In this document: positions 16,919-23,487 of the stretch, one piece after another
Position numbering within the stretch: position 1 is the first letter of the stretch
Layout of the letters: each line of letters opens with the position of its first letter
Assembly: GCA_937898195.1 (NCBI GenBank)
Contig: CALEJD010000076.1
Span: forward strand, 1-37,555
Reading direction: 5' to 3'
Length of the DNA: 37,555 nt
From: an uncultured Clostridia bacterium
Lineage (GTDB): Bacteria; Bacillota; Clostridia; Oscillospirales; Acutalibacteraceae
Translations under genes and position numbers: made by a program
Notes under the pieces: model-generated
What the model was told of the DNA's origin: nothing
The model's input: only the letters and a program-made list of their open reading frames with translations
Databases searched by the model: none

Positions 16919-18341
16919 ACTTCTTACAATATAATTCAACTTTGTTAAGAGTTGCTTTTACACGATATGATGTAATCACAATCTTCAATGAGTTGAGTTT
17001 TTGCTTTTTGAAACGACAGATGCGTTTTGCACCGATTACGGTTGATGAACAAAGTTTCTCATAGCCTTTGCCAAACTTCCCATAAACATCAAAACTTTCT
17101 ATTTGCTGTCCTGTTGCGATATTCTCTTTTAAAACGATTTTATCTGCAATTACAGGTGAATTAAAGTCTATTATGATTTCGGGTTGTTCATCCCCTATTG
17201 CACATTGCCAATAACCATTTTCAGTTATACTGTTATTTGCATTGTGTTCATCATCAATTTGAGATGATGCAGACACAACGCAATCCTTCAAAAGATTTTC
17301 GGGGAATTCTTTTCGCAATTCGTCACCGAATTTGCGAAGTGCACGTACATCGGCTTTTGCTAATAATCCGTTTTTATCGGGTGGAGTATTAAGAAGTAAT
17401 GACGAGTTACCACCAACACTACCCCAATAAATATGCATAAGTTTTTTTAGAGATTTCACCTTGAAATCTTCTCGTCTGTGATAAAACCAACCAGGACGGA
17501 TTGACACATCAACTTCGGCAGGATACCAGATAAAATCTTTTATACCGTCAATAAACTCACGGCTACCTAAATCTTGAGTTTTCGCATCAACATTTTTGGC
17601 AAATTCTGCTGTATCCTCTTGTTGAGAATGCTCGGCAGTATAATCCTGATTGCCTACAAATGCAGGAACTACACTCCATTCAGATTCTCGTGATTTTCCT
17701 GCTTCATTACCACACCAACGGACATCTGGGCCACAGATATTAATCACTGCATTAGGTTGTAATTCACGGATAAGCTCAAAGTATGAGTTCCAATCATACA
17801 CTTGTTTTTTACCATTTTTACCCTCACCACAAGCACCGTCAAACCAAAAGCAGAAAATGTCACCATATTTTGTTGCAAGTTCTGTCAACTGATTTTTGAA
17901 GTATGCATTATAATCTTCGCCTGTGCCGTAAGTCTGCTCGTGCCTATCCCAAGGGGATAAATACACGCCAAATTTAAGCCCATATTCACGGCAAGCGTTA
18001 GAAACTTCGCGCACCACATCACCTTTACCGTTTTTATAAGGACTATTTTTTACGCTATAATCTGTATATTCACTTGGCCACAAGCAGAAACCATCGTGAT
18101 GCTTACAAGTGAGAATTATGGCTTTCATACCTGCATTTTTAATTTCTCTTGCCCATTGACGAGCATCAAGCTTTTTAGGATTAAATACGCGTGGCGATGC
18201 TGTGCCATCTCCCCATTCACGACCAGTGAATGTATTTGTTCCAAAATGACAGAAAGCGTACATTTCTAATTTTTGCCATTCTAATTGACGAAGCGACGGA
18301 ATTACTTCCGCTGCTATCTCATAACTTTTTTTATTCTGCAT
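16917..18341 (-). CDS. GH29 alpha-L-fucosidase
   Basis: A 474-residue retaining fucosidase. The family-29 barrel runs about 20-330 with C-H-F-G-x-N-T-F-T near the start, T-C-K-H-H-D-G-F-C-L-W-P-S and G-V-Y-L-S-P-W-D. W-F-D-G-A-C-G-E carries the predicted Asp nucleophile. The C-terminal part (about 345-474) looks like a beta-sandwich of the F5/8 or CBM32 kind. ATG at 18341 overlaps the DUF1667 stop by 11 bases; it lacks a clear ribosome binding site and is probably coupled. Extending to GTG 18398 would add a hydrophobic stretch that is only read-through of the upstream gene. No signal peptide, so cytoplasmic: it should act on imported fucosides. Confidence 0.9.
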   Translation of the reverse strand: MQNKKSYEIAAEVIPSLRQLEWQKLEMYAFCHFGTNTFTGREWGDGTASPRVFNPKKLDARQWAREIKNAGMKAIILTCKHHDGFCLWPSEYTDYSVKNSPYKNGKGDVVREVSNACREYGLKFGVYLSPWDRHEQTYGTGEDYNAYFKNQLTELATKYGDIFCFWFDGACGEGKNGKKQVYDWNSYFELIRELQPNAVINICGPDVRWCGNEAGKSRESEWSVVPAFVGNQDYTAEHSQQEDTAEFAKNVDAKTQDLGSREFIDGIKDFIWYPAEVDVSIRPGWFYHRREDFKVKSLKKLMHIYWGSVGGNSSLLLNTPPDKNGLLAKADVRALRKFGDELRKEFPENLLKDCVVSASSQIDDEHNANNSITENGYWQCAIGDEQPEIIIDFNSPVIADKIVLKENIATGQQIESFDVYGKFGKGYEKLCSSTVIGAKRICRFKKQKLNSLKIVITSYRVKATLNKVELYCKK

Positions 18342-18693
18342 AGTTAGTTGCAACAATATCAACACCTGTACCGAGAATATTCTCGATAACAACATCACCG
18401 ATATTAACAGGTGCTTTGATAGACGCTTTATTAATAACTTCCATACACTCCATCATCATACCCTTTGGAATTGGGTTTGCTGACTTAACAGGCACAACAT
18501 AAGCATTGCCACCCTCAACCTTAACAGTTGTTGTGAGCATTCTTGTTGGATTTGTGCATTCTGTATGTGCATAAGCTTCACCACGTTTGCAAGTGTTGCC
18601 TTTTACATCAACAACTGCACCATTATCGTCAAGGGTAACAGTAATGGGACAACCTAAAGGACATGCAACGCATACGAGTTCTCTTTTTTCCAT
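18331..18693 (-). CDS. DUF1667 protein
   Basis: A 120-residue protein with C-V-A-C-P-L-G-C at about 8-15 and N-T-C-K-R-G at about 33-38, four or five cysteines suited to bind an iron-sulfur cluster or zinc. The family is regularly encoded after GlpA-like and FAD-dependent oxidoreductases in anaerobic Firmicutes and is thought to be an electron-transfer accessory, in the place of GlpC. It starts five bases after the oxidoreductase stop codon, with GGAGGCG inside the end of that gene. Confidence 0.88.
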   Translation of the reverse strand: MEKRELVCVACPLGCPITVTLDDNGAVVDVKGNTCKRGEAYAHTECTNPTRMLTTTVKVEGGNAYVVPVKSANPIPKGMMMECMEVINKASIKAPVNIGDVVIENILGTGVDIVATNYAE

Positions 18694-18698
18694 TTTTA

Positions 18699-19952
18699 TT
18701 ACGCCTCCACTCTAACGATAATTTTTGAATCAACAGGTAATGTGCTGATTACGGATTGCTTGAGAGTAACATATTCCATTTCGCCCGGGCAAAGTTTCTT
18801 CTTTTTCTTTGAAAGAATTTCTTCACCATTGCACTCAACAACAATCTTTGCATTGTTGTAAACTGCACCTACACGGAAATAGAGTTTAACATCAGCATCT
18901 GTTGCACAGTTAATTCTCTGTGGAACAATGTAACGAACACCATTGATACCTTCTGTATAAACACAGTCACCTGTAACTTTTTCGCCTTTAATGTATTTAG
19001 CAGCACCAAGACCTGCAATCTGGCTTTCTTCTGTAACATAGTCAACAAGGTCATGAACCTGAAGAACGTTACCACAAGCAAACACGCCTTTTTGCTCTGA
19101 TTCACGATATTCGTCAACGCGTGGACCATTTGTAATTCTGTCAAGCTCAAGTCCTGCATTCTTTGAAAGTTCGTTTTCTGGGATAAGACCAACTGAAAGC
19201 ATAAGTGTATCACAAGGAACATATTCTTCTGTACCAGGAATTGGTTGAAGTTTGTCGTCAACCTTTGCGATTGTAACACCCTCAAGTCTGTATTTGCCAT
19301 GAGTTGCAACAACTGTGCAGCTGAGTTTAAGTGGAATACCGAAGTCGTCAAGACATTGAACAATGTTTCTTGTAAGACCGCCTGAATATGGCATCAATTC
19401 GCAAACCATTTTAACCTTTGCGCCTTCAAGAGTCATACGACGAGCCATAATAAGACCAATGTCACCAGAGCCAAGAATTACAACTTCGTGACCTGGCATA
19501 TAGCCATCAATATTAACATATTTCTGAGCAGTACCCGCAGTCATAATACCTGATGTACGGCAACCTGCGATATTGAGTGCTCCCCTTGGTCTTTCACGAC
19601 AACCCATTGCAAGAACAACTGCTTTTGCATTGATTTTAAGAAGTCCATCTTTTTTATTAACAGCAGTAACTGTGTTATCTTCTGCAATATCAAGTACCAT
19701 TGTGTCTGTTTTAACAACGATATCTGTATCTGCGAGAAGTTTCATAAATCTGCCTGCATATTCAGGTCCTGAAAGTTCTTCGCCAAAATAGTGAAGACCG
19801 AAACCTGTATGAATGCACTGTTCAAGAATACCGCCAAGAGTTTCAGCACGTTCAAGAACGATAATTTTTTCAACACCGTTTTCTCTTGCTTTAAGCGCTG
19901 CTGCCATACCAGCAGGACCGCCGCCAACAACGGCTAAATCAAAATTCAACAT
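18699..19952 (-). CDS. FAD/NAD(P)-dependent oxidoreductase (GlpB-position subunit)
   Basis: A 417-residue two-dinucleotide-fold flavoprotein. FAD motif V-V-G-G-G-P-A-G-M-A-A is at about 8-18, the NAD-type motif V-I-L-G-S-G-D-I-G-L near the middle, and A-C-G-N-V-L near the usual FAD-closing motif. The C-terminal 80 residues form an additional small domain. It lacks an obvious CxxxxC redox disulfide. ATG at 19952 is chosen because GAGGTG precedes it, and it lies 11 bases after the GlpA-like stop codon. With its neighbours it probably forms a three-part anaerobic dehydrogenase related to GlpABC. The exact electron acceptor is not readable. Confidence 0.87.
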   Translation of the reverse strand: MLNFDLAVVGGGPAGMAAALKARENGVEKIIVLERAETLGGILEQCIHTGFGLHYFGEELSGPEYAGRFMKLLADTDIVVKTDTMVLDIAEDNTVTAVNKKDGLLKINAKAVVLAMGCRERPRGALNIAGCRTSGIMTAGTAQKYVNIDGYMPGHEVVILGSGDIGLIMARRMTLEGAKVKMVCELMPYSGGLTRNIVQCLDDFGIPLKLSCTVVATHGKYRLEGVTIAKVDDKLQPIPGTEEYVPCDTLMLSVGLIPENELSKNAGLELDRITNGPRVDEYRESEQKGVFACGNVLQVHDLVDYVTEESQIAGLGAAKYIKGEKVTGDCVYTEGINGVRYIVPQRINCATDADVKLYFRVGAVYNNAKIVVECNGEEILSKKKKKLCPGEMEYVTLKQSVISTLPVDSKIIVRVEA

Positions 19953-19962
19953 TTTCAGCACC

Positions 19963-21393
19963 TCACTTTGTTCTTTCGTAAATAATCTTTGACTCTCCGC
20001 CAAACTTGGTAATTTCATTCATATCTACACCAAGTTCACGAGCAAGGATTTCAACAACTTTGCTTCCACAGAAACCACCTTGGCAACGGCCCATACCTGC
20101 TCGGGTACGTCGCTTAACGCCGTCAACATCACGAGCACCTGCAGGAGCTTTGATTGCATCAATGATTTCACCTTCTGTTATTGTTTCGCAACGGCAAACA
20201 ATTCTGCCGTATGCTGGATTTTTCTTAATAAGTTCGGTTCTTTCTTCGTCAGTCATATGACGGAAACGAACAGGTTCTTCTCTTTCGTCTGTATATGATG
20301 CTTTTTCTTTGAGTTCTACTTTTTCTGCGAGAATATCGCGAACATAAGTTGCGATTGCAGGAGCTGATGAAAGCCCTGGTGACTCTATACCTGCAACATT
20401 CAAGAAGTTAGCACTCTTGTCGCACCAACCAATGATGAAATCATCGTTAACCGGATGAGCACGGACACCTGCGAAAGATGTAATTGCATTTCTTGCTGAA
20501 ACGATTGGCACTGATTTAAGTGCTTTTTCAACGATTTCAATAAGACCTGCAGGAGTTGTATCTGTATCTTCTTTGCTTTCTTGATTTATAGCAGTTGGGC
20601 CAATAAGAAGGTTACCGTCAACTGTTGGTGTTACAAGAATACCCTTACCCATTTCATTTGGACATTGGAAAATTGTATGTACAGCCAAGTTGCCAACTGA
20701 TTTATCAAGAAGATAATATTCACCTTTTCTTGGAATAAGCTCGATTGAATCGTCGCCTACCATACGAGCAAGGTCGTCTGAGAAGTTACCTGCTGCGTTG
20801 ATGATATATTTAGCATTGATGTCCCCTGCTGTTGTGTTAAGCACATAGCCATCTGCATTTTCGTTGATTGCTTTAACATCACAGTTTCTGATGAATTCAA
20901 CACCATTTGTTACTGCGTTTTCAACTGCTGCGATTGTGAGTTCATAAGGACAAACAACACCTGCACTTTCGCAAAGAAGCGCACCAACAGCCTTATCGCT
21001 GATATTAGGCTCAATTCTGCGAAGTTCTGCTTGGTCAATTACTGAAAGTTCTGGAACGCCGTTTTTAACGCCACGTTCGTAGAGCACTTTAATGTGTTCC
21101 ATTTCGCTATCAGAAAAAGCTACAACAACTGAACCATTCTTTTTAAACGAAACAGAAAGCTTTTTGCAGAGTTCAGGCATCATTGCAGTACCTTTAACAT
21201 TGAGTTCAGCTTTGAGAGTACCGTTTTGAGCATCAAAACCACCGTGAACGATTGCACTGTTTGCTTTTGTTGTGCCCATTGCAACATCATTGCATTTTTC
21301 GAGCAAAGCAACATTGAGTTCATAGCGACTGAGTTCACGAGCAATTAAACCGCCGACTACACCGGCACCTACAATTGCTACATCATAAGTCAT
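19963..21393 (-). CDS. GlpA-like FAD-dependent dehydrogenase with C-terminal BFD-type [2Fe-2S] domain
   Basis: A 476-residue flavoprotein of the DAO/glycerol-3-phosphate dehydrogenase family. FAD motif D-V-A-I-V-G-A-G-V-V-G-G is at residues 4-15, then T-T-K-A-N-S-A-I-V-H-G-G-F, a substrate-region hallmark. The C-terminal 100 residues carry C-R-C-E-T and G-R-C-Q-G-G-F-C, the four cysteines of a bacterioferritin-associated-ferredoxin-like cluster. It probably oxidises glycerol-3-phosphate to dihydroxyacetone phosphate, but no glpK or glpF is adjacent, so another hydroxy acid is possible. ATG 21393 follows GAAGGGTG; the upstream open frame to 21456 is leader. Confidence 0.87.
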   Translation of the reverse strand: MTYDVAIVGAGVVGGLIARELSRYELNVALLEKCNDVAMGTTKANSAIVHGGFDAQNGTLKAELNVKGTAMMPELCKKLSVSFKKNGSVVVAFSDSEMEHIKVLYERGVKNGVPELSVIDQAELRRIEPNISDKAVGALLCESAGVVCPYELTIAAVENAVTNGVEFIRNCDVKAINENADGYVLNTTAGDINAKYIINAAGNFSDDLARMVGDDSIELIPRKGEYYLLDKSVGNLAVHTIFQCPNEMGKGILVTPTVDGNLLIGPTAINQESKEDTDTTPAGLIEIVEKALKSVPIVSARNAITSFAGVRAHPVNDDFIIGWCDKSANFLNVAGIESPGLSSAPAIATYVRDILAEKVELKEKASYTDEREEPVRFRHMTDEERTELIKKNPAYGRIVCRCETITEGEIIDAIKAPAGARDVDGVKRRTRAGMGRCQGGFCGSKVVEILARELGVDMNEITKFGGESKIIYERTK

Positions 21394-21455
21394 AAATACA
21401 CCCTTCTTTTTCTTTAAAACATCATAATTCGACATTTTATTCATTATCTTGTACA

Positions 21456-21464
21456 TTATATCAC
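21456..21464 (-). promoter_or_regulatory. extended -10 promoter of the GlpA-like operon
   Basis: On the minus strand TGATATAAT matches the extended -10 form TGnTATAAT perfectly. The -35 region 16-17 bases upstream is weak, as expected for this class. The leader to the ATG at 21393 is about 55 bases. Confidence 0.55.
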
Positions 21465-21514
21465 ATTCGTTTAGTTTTTAACATAGTTTTTTCAAATATT
21501 TTTAAAAAATTTTA

Positions 21515-22219
21515 CTATTTTGACATCGCTTTCAACTTATCACCAATACGCTTGATTATTCTCTTTTCAAGTCTTGAAATATAACTTTGTGAAATACCTA
21601 ATTTATCGGCAACTTCTTTTTGAGTTAATTCTTCTTTATCACCCAAACCAAATCTCATATCAATAATTATTCTTTCTCGTTCAGGTAATGTTTTAATAAT
21701 TTCCATAACCATTCTTTTTTCGTCATCTTCTTCAATTTCACGACTTATTTCGTCCCCTTCACTACCCAAAACATCAGCTAACATTAACTCGTTGCCGTCC
21801 CAATCGGTATTAAGTGGCTCATCAAGAGAAATCTCCATTTTTTGTGATGCTATTTTGCGAAGATACATCAAAATCTCATTTTCAATACAACGGGACGCAT
21901 AGGTTGCAAGTTTTATATTTTTTTCGGGAGAAAATGTATTGACGGCTTTAATAAGACCTATTGTGCCTATTGAAATCAAATCTTCAATATTAACTCCTGA
22001 ACTTTCAAATTTCTTTGCTATATAAACAACTAGTCGCAAATTATGTACTATGAGTTTCTCACGGGCTTTATCGTCACCATTTGCAAGTTGTTCACTCAAA
22101 AGTTGTTCTTCTTCTTTTGAAAGTGGCTCGGGCAAGGACATTGGCCCGTTGATATAATAAACACCACGCTTAAAAAAGCGAAGATATAGCTTTTGAAAAA
22201 ATAGTTTTAATTTAGTCAT
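21515..22219 (-). CDS. sigE: sporulation sigma factor SigE (pro-sigma E)
   Basis: A 234-residue mother-cell sigma factor. Residues 1-27 form a hydrophobic/basic pro-sequence (T-K-L-K-L-F-F-Q-K-L-Y-L-R-F-F-K-R) that SpoIIGA removes. Region 2 (N-L-R-L-V-V-Y-I-A-K-K-F, then D-L-I-S-I-G-T-I-G-L-I-K-A) and region 4 (T-Q-K-E-V-A-D-K-L-G-I-S-Q-S-Y-I-S-R-L-E) are complete. ATG at 22219 is preferred over 22237: it overlaps the spoIIGA stop by eight bases and has GGAG nine bases upstream. No strong terminator follows. Confidence 0.95.
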   Translation of the reverse strand: MTKLKLFFQKLYLRFFKRGVYYINGPMSLPEPLSKEEEQLLSEQLANGDDKAREKLIVHNLRLVVYIAKKFESSGVNIEDLISIGTIGLIKAVNTFSPEKNIKLATYASRCIENEILMYLRKIASQKMEISLDEPLNTDWDGNELMLADVLGSEGDEISREIEEDDEKRMVMEIIKTLPERERIIIDMRFGLGDKEELTQKEVADKLGISQSYISRLEKRIIKRIGDKLKAMSK

Positions 22220-23012
22220 TATGCATTTCTCCTTCAAGATTGATATTTAAGATTATTTTATATTCATCTAATGGTGCAAGGCTCTCGGCTATATACACTT
22301 TATCGGTTTTGTAGTCCCCTATTTCAATTAACTTTGGTCTGTATGCTTTTAAAAGTGTTTCTCCACTAACAGTTGACACAGGAATAAGGCGCATTTTGTC
22401 AGTTTCGTCAAACAAGTCATAAAACATTGTTTTATCCATCATTATTACAGGATAATTTGAAAAAGGCTCACGAAGATTATTGCCCGTATCCATTAAACTA
22501 TGGCAAGAAATTGTCTTTTTATAAGTCTGAATTTTTATGTAATATTCTTTTGATTTTGGTGCTTTTTTGTCGGTCAATTTTGAAATTAGTGTGATTACTA
22601 TATAAGCAATTACAGAGCATATTACAAGGAATGTAATATCAATGTCAAAATATATAATTCCGTTATTATATAGCATTATATCAATCTCGGTGAACATATA
22701 GATTGCGAACATTATTCCACCGAAAATAAAACAGATTGCAAACAGCCAAAAAGTTGCTCTTATTAGTTTTTTGATGGGTTTTATTCCAAATGTTATTATG
22801 GACATTAAAACCGCTGAAAGCACCTTTAAAAGTGTCATTATGACGCCTAAATCGTCTAAAAATAGCAGTAATGACGATAATCCACCCACTATTGAGCCAA
22901 GCAAAATCCTAAACCGTGTAGTATCCATTCTTGAAATTGTTTTTACTGCTAAAAGCATAAAATAATTAACAAGAATATTGATTACAATAAGCACATCAAC
23001 ATATACAATCAA
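22212..23012 (-). CDS. spoIIGA: pro-sigma E processing peptidase SpoIIGA
   Basis: A 266-residue protein with five or so N-terminal membrane helices (to about 155) and a C-terminal aspartic-protease domain bearing S-L-M-D-T-G-N-N-L. In the septal membrane it receives the SpoIIR signal from the forespore and cleaves pro-sigma E, encoded immediately downstream. The start is TTG at 23012 with GGTG eight bases upstream, a weak start that may limit the protease level. The start lies only about 15 bases past the end of the ruvX terminator. Confidence 0.92.
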   Translation of the reverse strand: MIVYVDVLIVINILVNYFMLLAVKTISRMDTTRFRILLGSIVGGLSSLLLFLDDLGVIMTLLKVLSAVLMSIITFGIKPIKKLIRATFWLFAICFIFGGIMFAIYMFTEIDIMLYNNGIIYFDIDITFLVICSVIAYIVITLISKLTDKKAPKSKEYYIKIQTYKKTISCHSLMDTGNNLREPFSNYPVIMMDKTMFYDLFDETDKMRLIPVSTVSGETLLKAYRPKLIEIGDYKTDKVYIAESLAPLDEYKIILNINLEGEMHND

Positions 23013-23026
23013 TTAAATCACCACAC

Positions 23027-23062
23027 AAAAAAAGCTTGATACCATTTTACACGGTATCAAGC
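23027..23062 (-). terminator. intrinsic terminator after ruvX
   Basis: On the minus strand a perfect 10-bp stem (GCTTGATACC, 9-base loop, GGTATCAAGC; 62-34) is followed by seven T. It separates carA-carB-ruvX from spoIIGA-sigE. Confidence 0.93.
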
Positions 23063-23076
23063 ATTTATTTTGTCAC
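23044..23076 (-). promoter_or_regulatory. candidate spoIIG promoter with long spacer
   Basis: On the minus strand GTGACA (23076-23071) and TAAAAT (23049-23044) are 21 bases apart. The Bacillus subtilis spoIIG promoter is known for a 22-base spacer bridged by Spo0A. A TTTGTCACT element (plus strand, 23069-23077) overlaps the -35 and partly matches a Spo0A box (TTTGTCRAA). The -10 lies in the loop of the ruvX terminator. Confidence 0.3.
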
Positions 23077-23079
23077 TTT

Positions 23080-23487
23080 TTAGACTGTTCTCATATAATC
23101 TTCAAGAATGAGCACCGCAGAAACTGCATCGACAACTGCTTTTCTTTTTTTGCCACGAACATCAACTGCATTGAGAATATTATGAGCTGAAACTGTTGTT
23201 AATCTTTCATTCTGAAAAGCCACAGTCAAGCCTGTTTTTTCTTCGAGCAATTTACCGAGTTCTCGGCAAGCATCACTACGAAAGCCGTAACTTCCGTCCA
23301 TATTCTGTGGAAGCCCCACACAAATGCGCTCAACCTTTCTTTCTTTTGCCAATTCTGCGATTTTATCAACAAGAACATCTCTGTTTTTTTCGGTGATTAC
23401 GCAAACTGGTGAAGCTAAAATCTGCGTTTTGTCACAAACTGCAATTCCTGTTCTCACATCACCATAATCCACTGACATTATAATCAT
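23080..23487 (-). CDS. ruvX: RuvX/YqgF, putative pre-16S rRNA nuclease
   Basis: A 135-residue RNase H-fold protein of the YqgF family, involved in 16S rRNA 5'-end maturation. The conserved metal residues look intact: S-V-D-Y-G (Asp 7), the G-L-P-Q-N-M-D-G-S loop, N-E-R-L-T-T and V-V-D-A-V-S-A-V-L-I-L. N-E-R-L-T-T replaces the more usual D-E-R-L-T-T. ATG overlaps the carB stop as ATGA, with GAGGT eight bases upstream, so it is translated with the car pair. Its usual partner is alaS/yrzL, not car genes. Confidence 0.93.
   Translation of the reverse strand: MIIMSVDYGDVRTGIAVCDKTQILASPVCVITEKNRDVLVDKIAELAKERKVERICVGLPQNMDGSYGFRSDACRELGKLLEEKTGLTVAFQNERLTTVSAHNILNAVDVRGKKRKAVVDAVSAVLILEDYMRTV

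Noticed and set aside
18342..18398. Hydrophobic N-terminal extension of the fucosidase resembling a signal peptide
   Set aside because: The segment is the DUF1667 gene read in another frame, its GTG start lacks a ribosome binding site, and ATG 18341 restores the usual family length.
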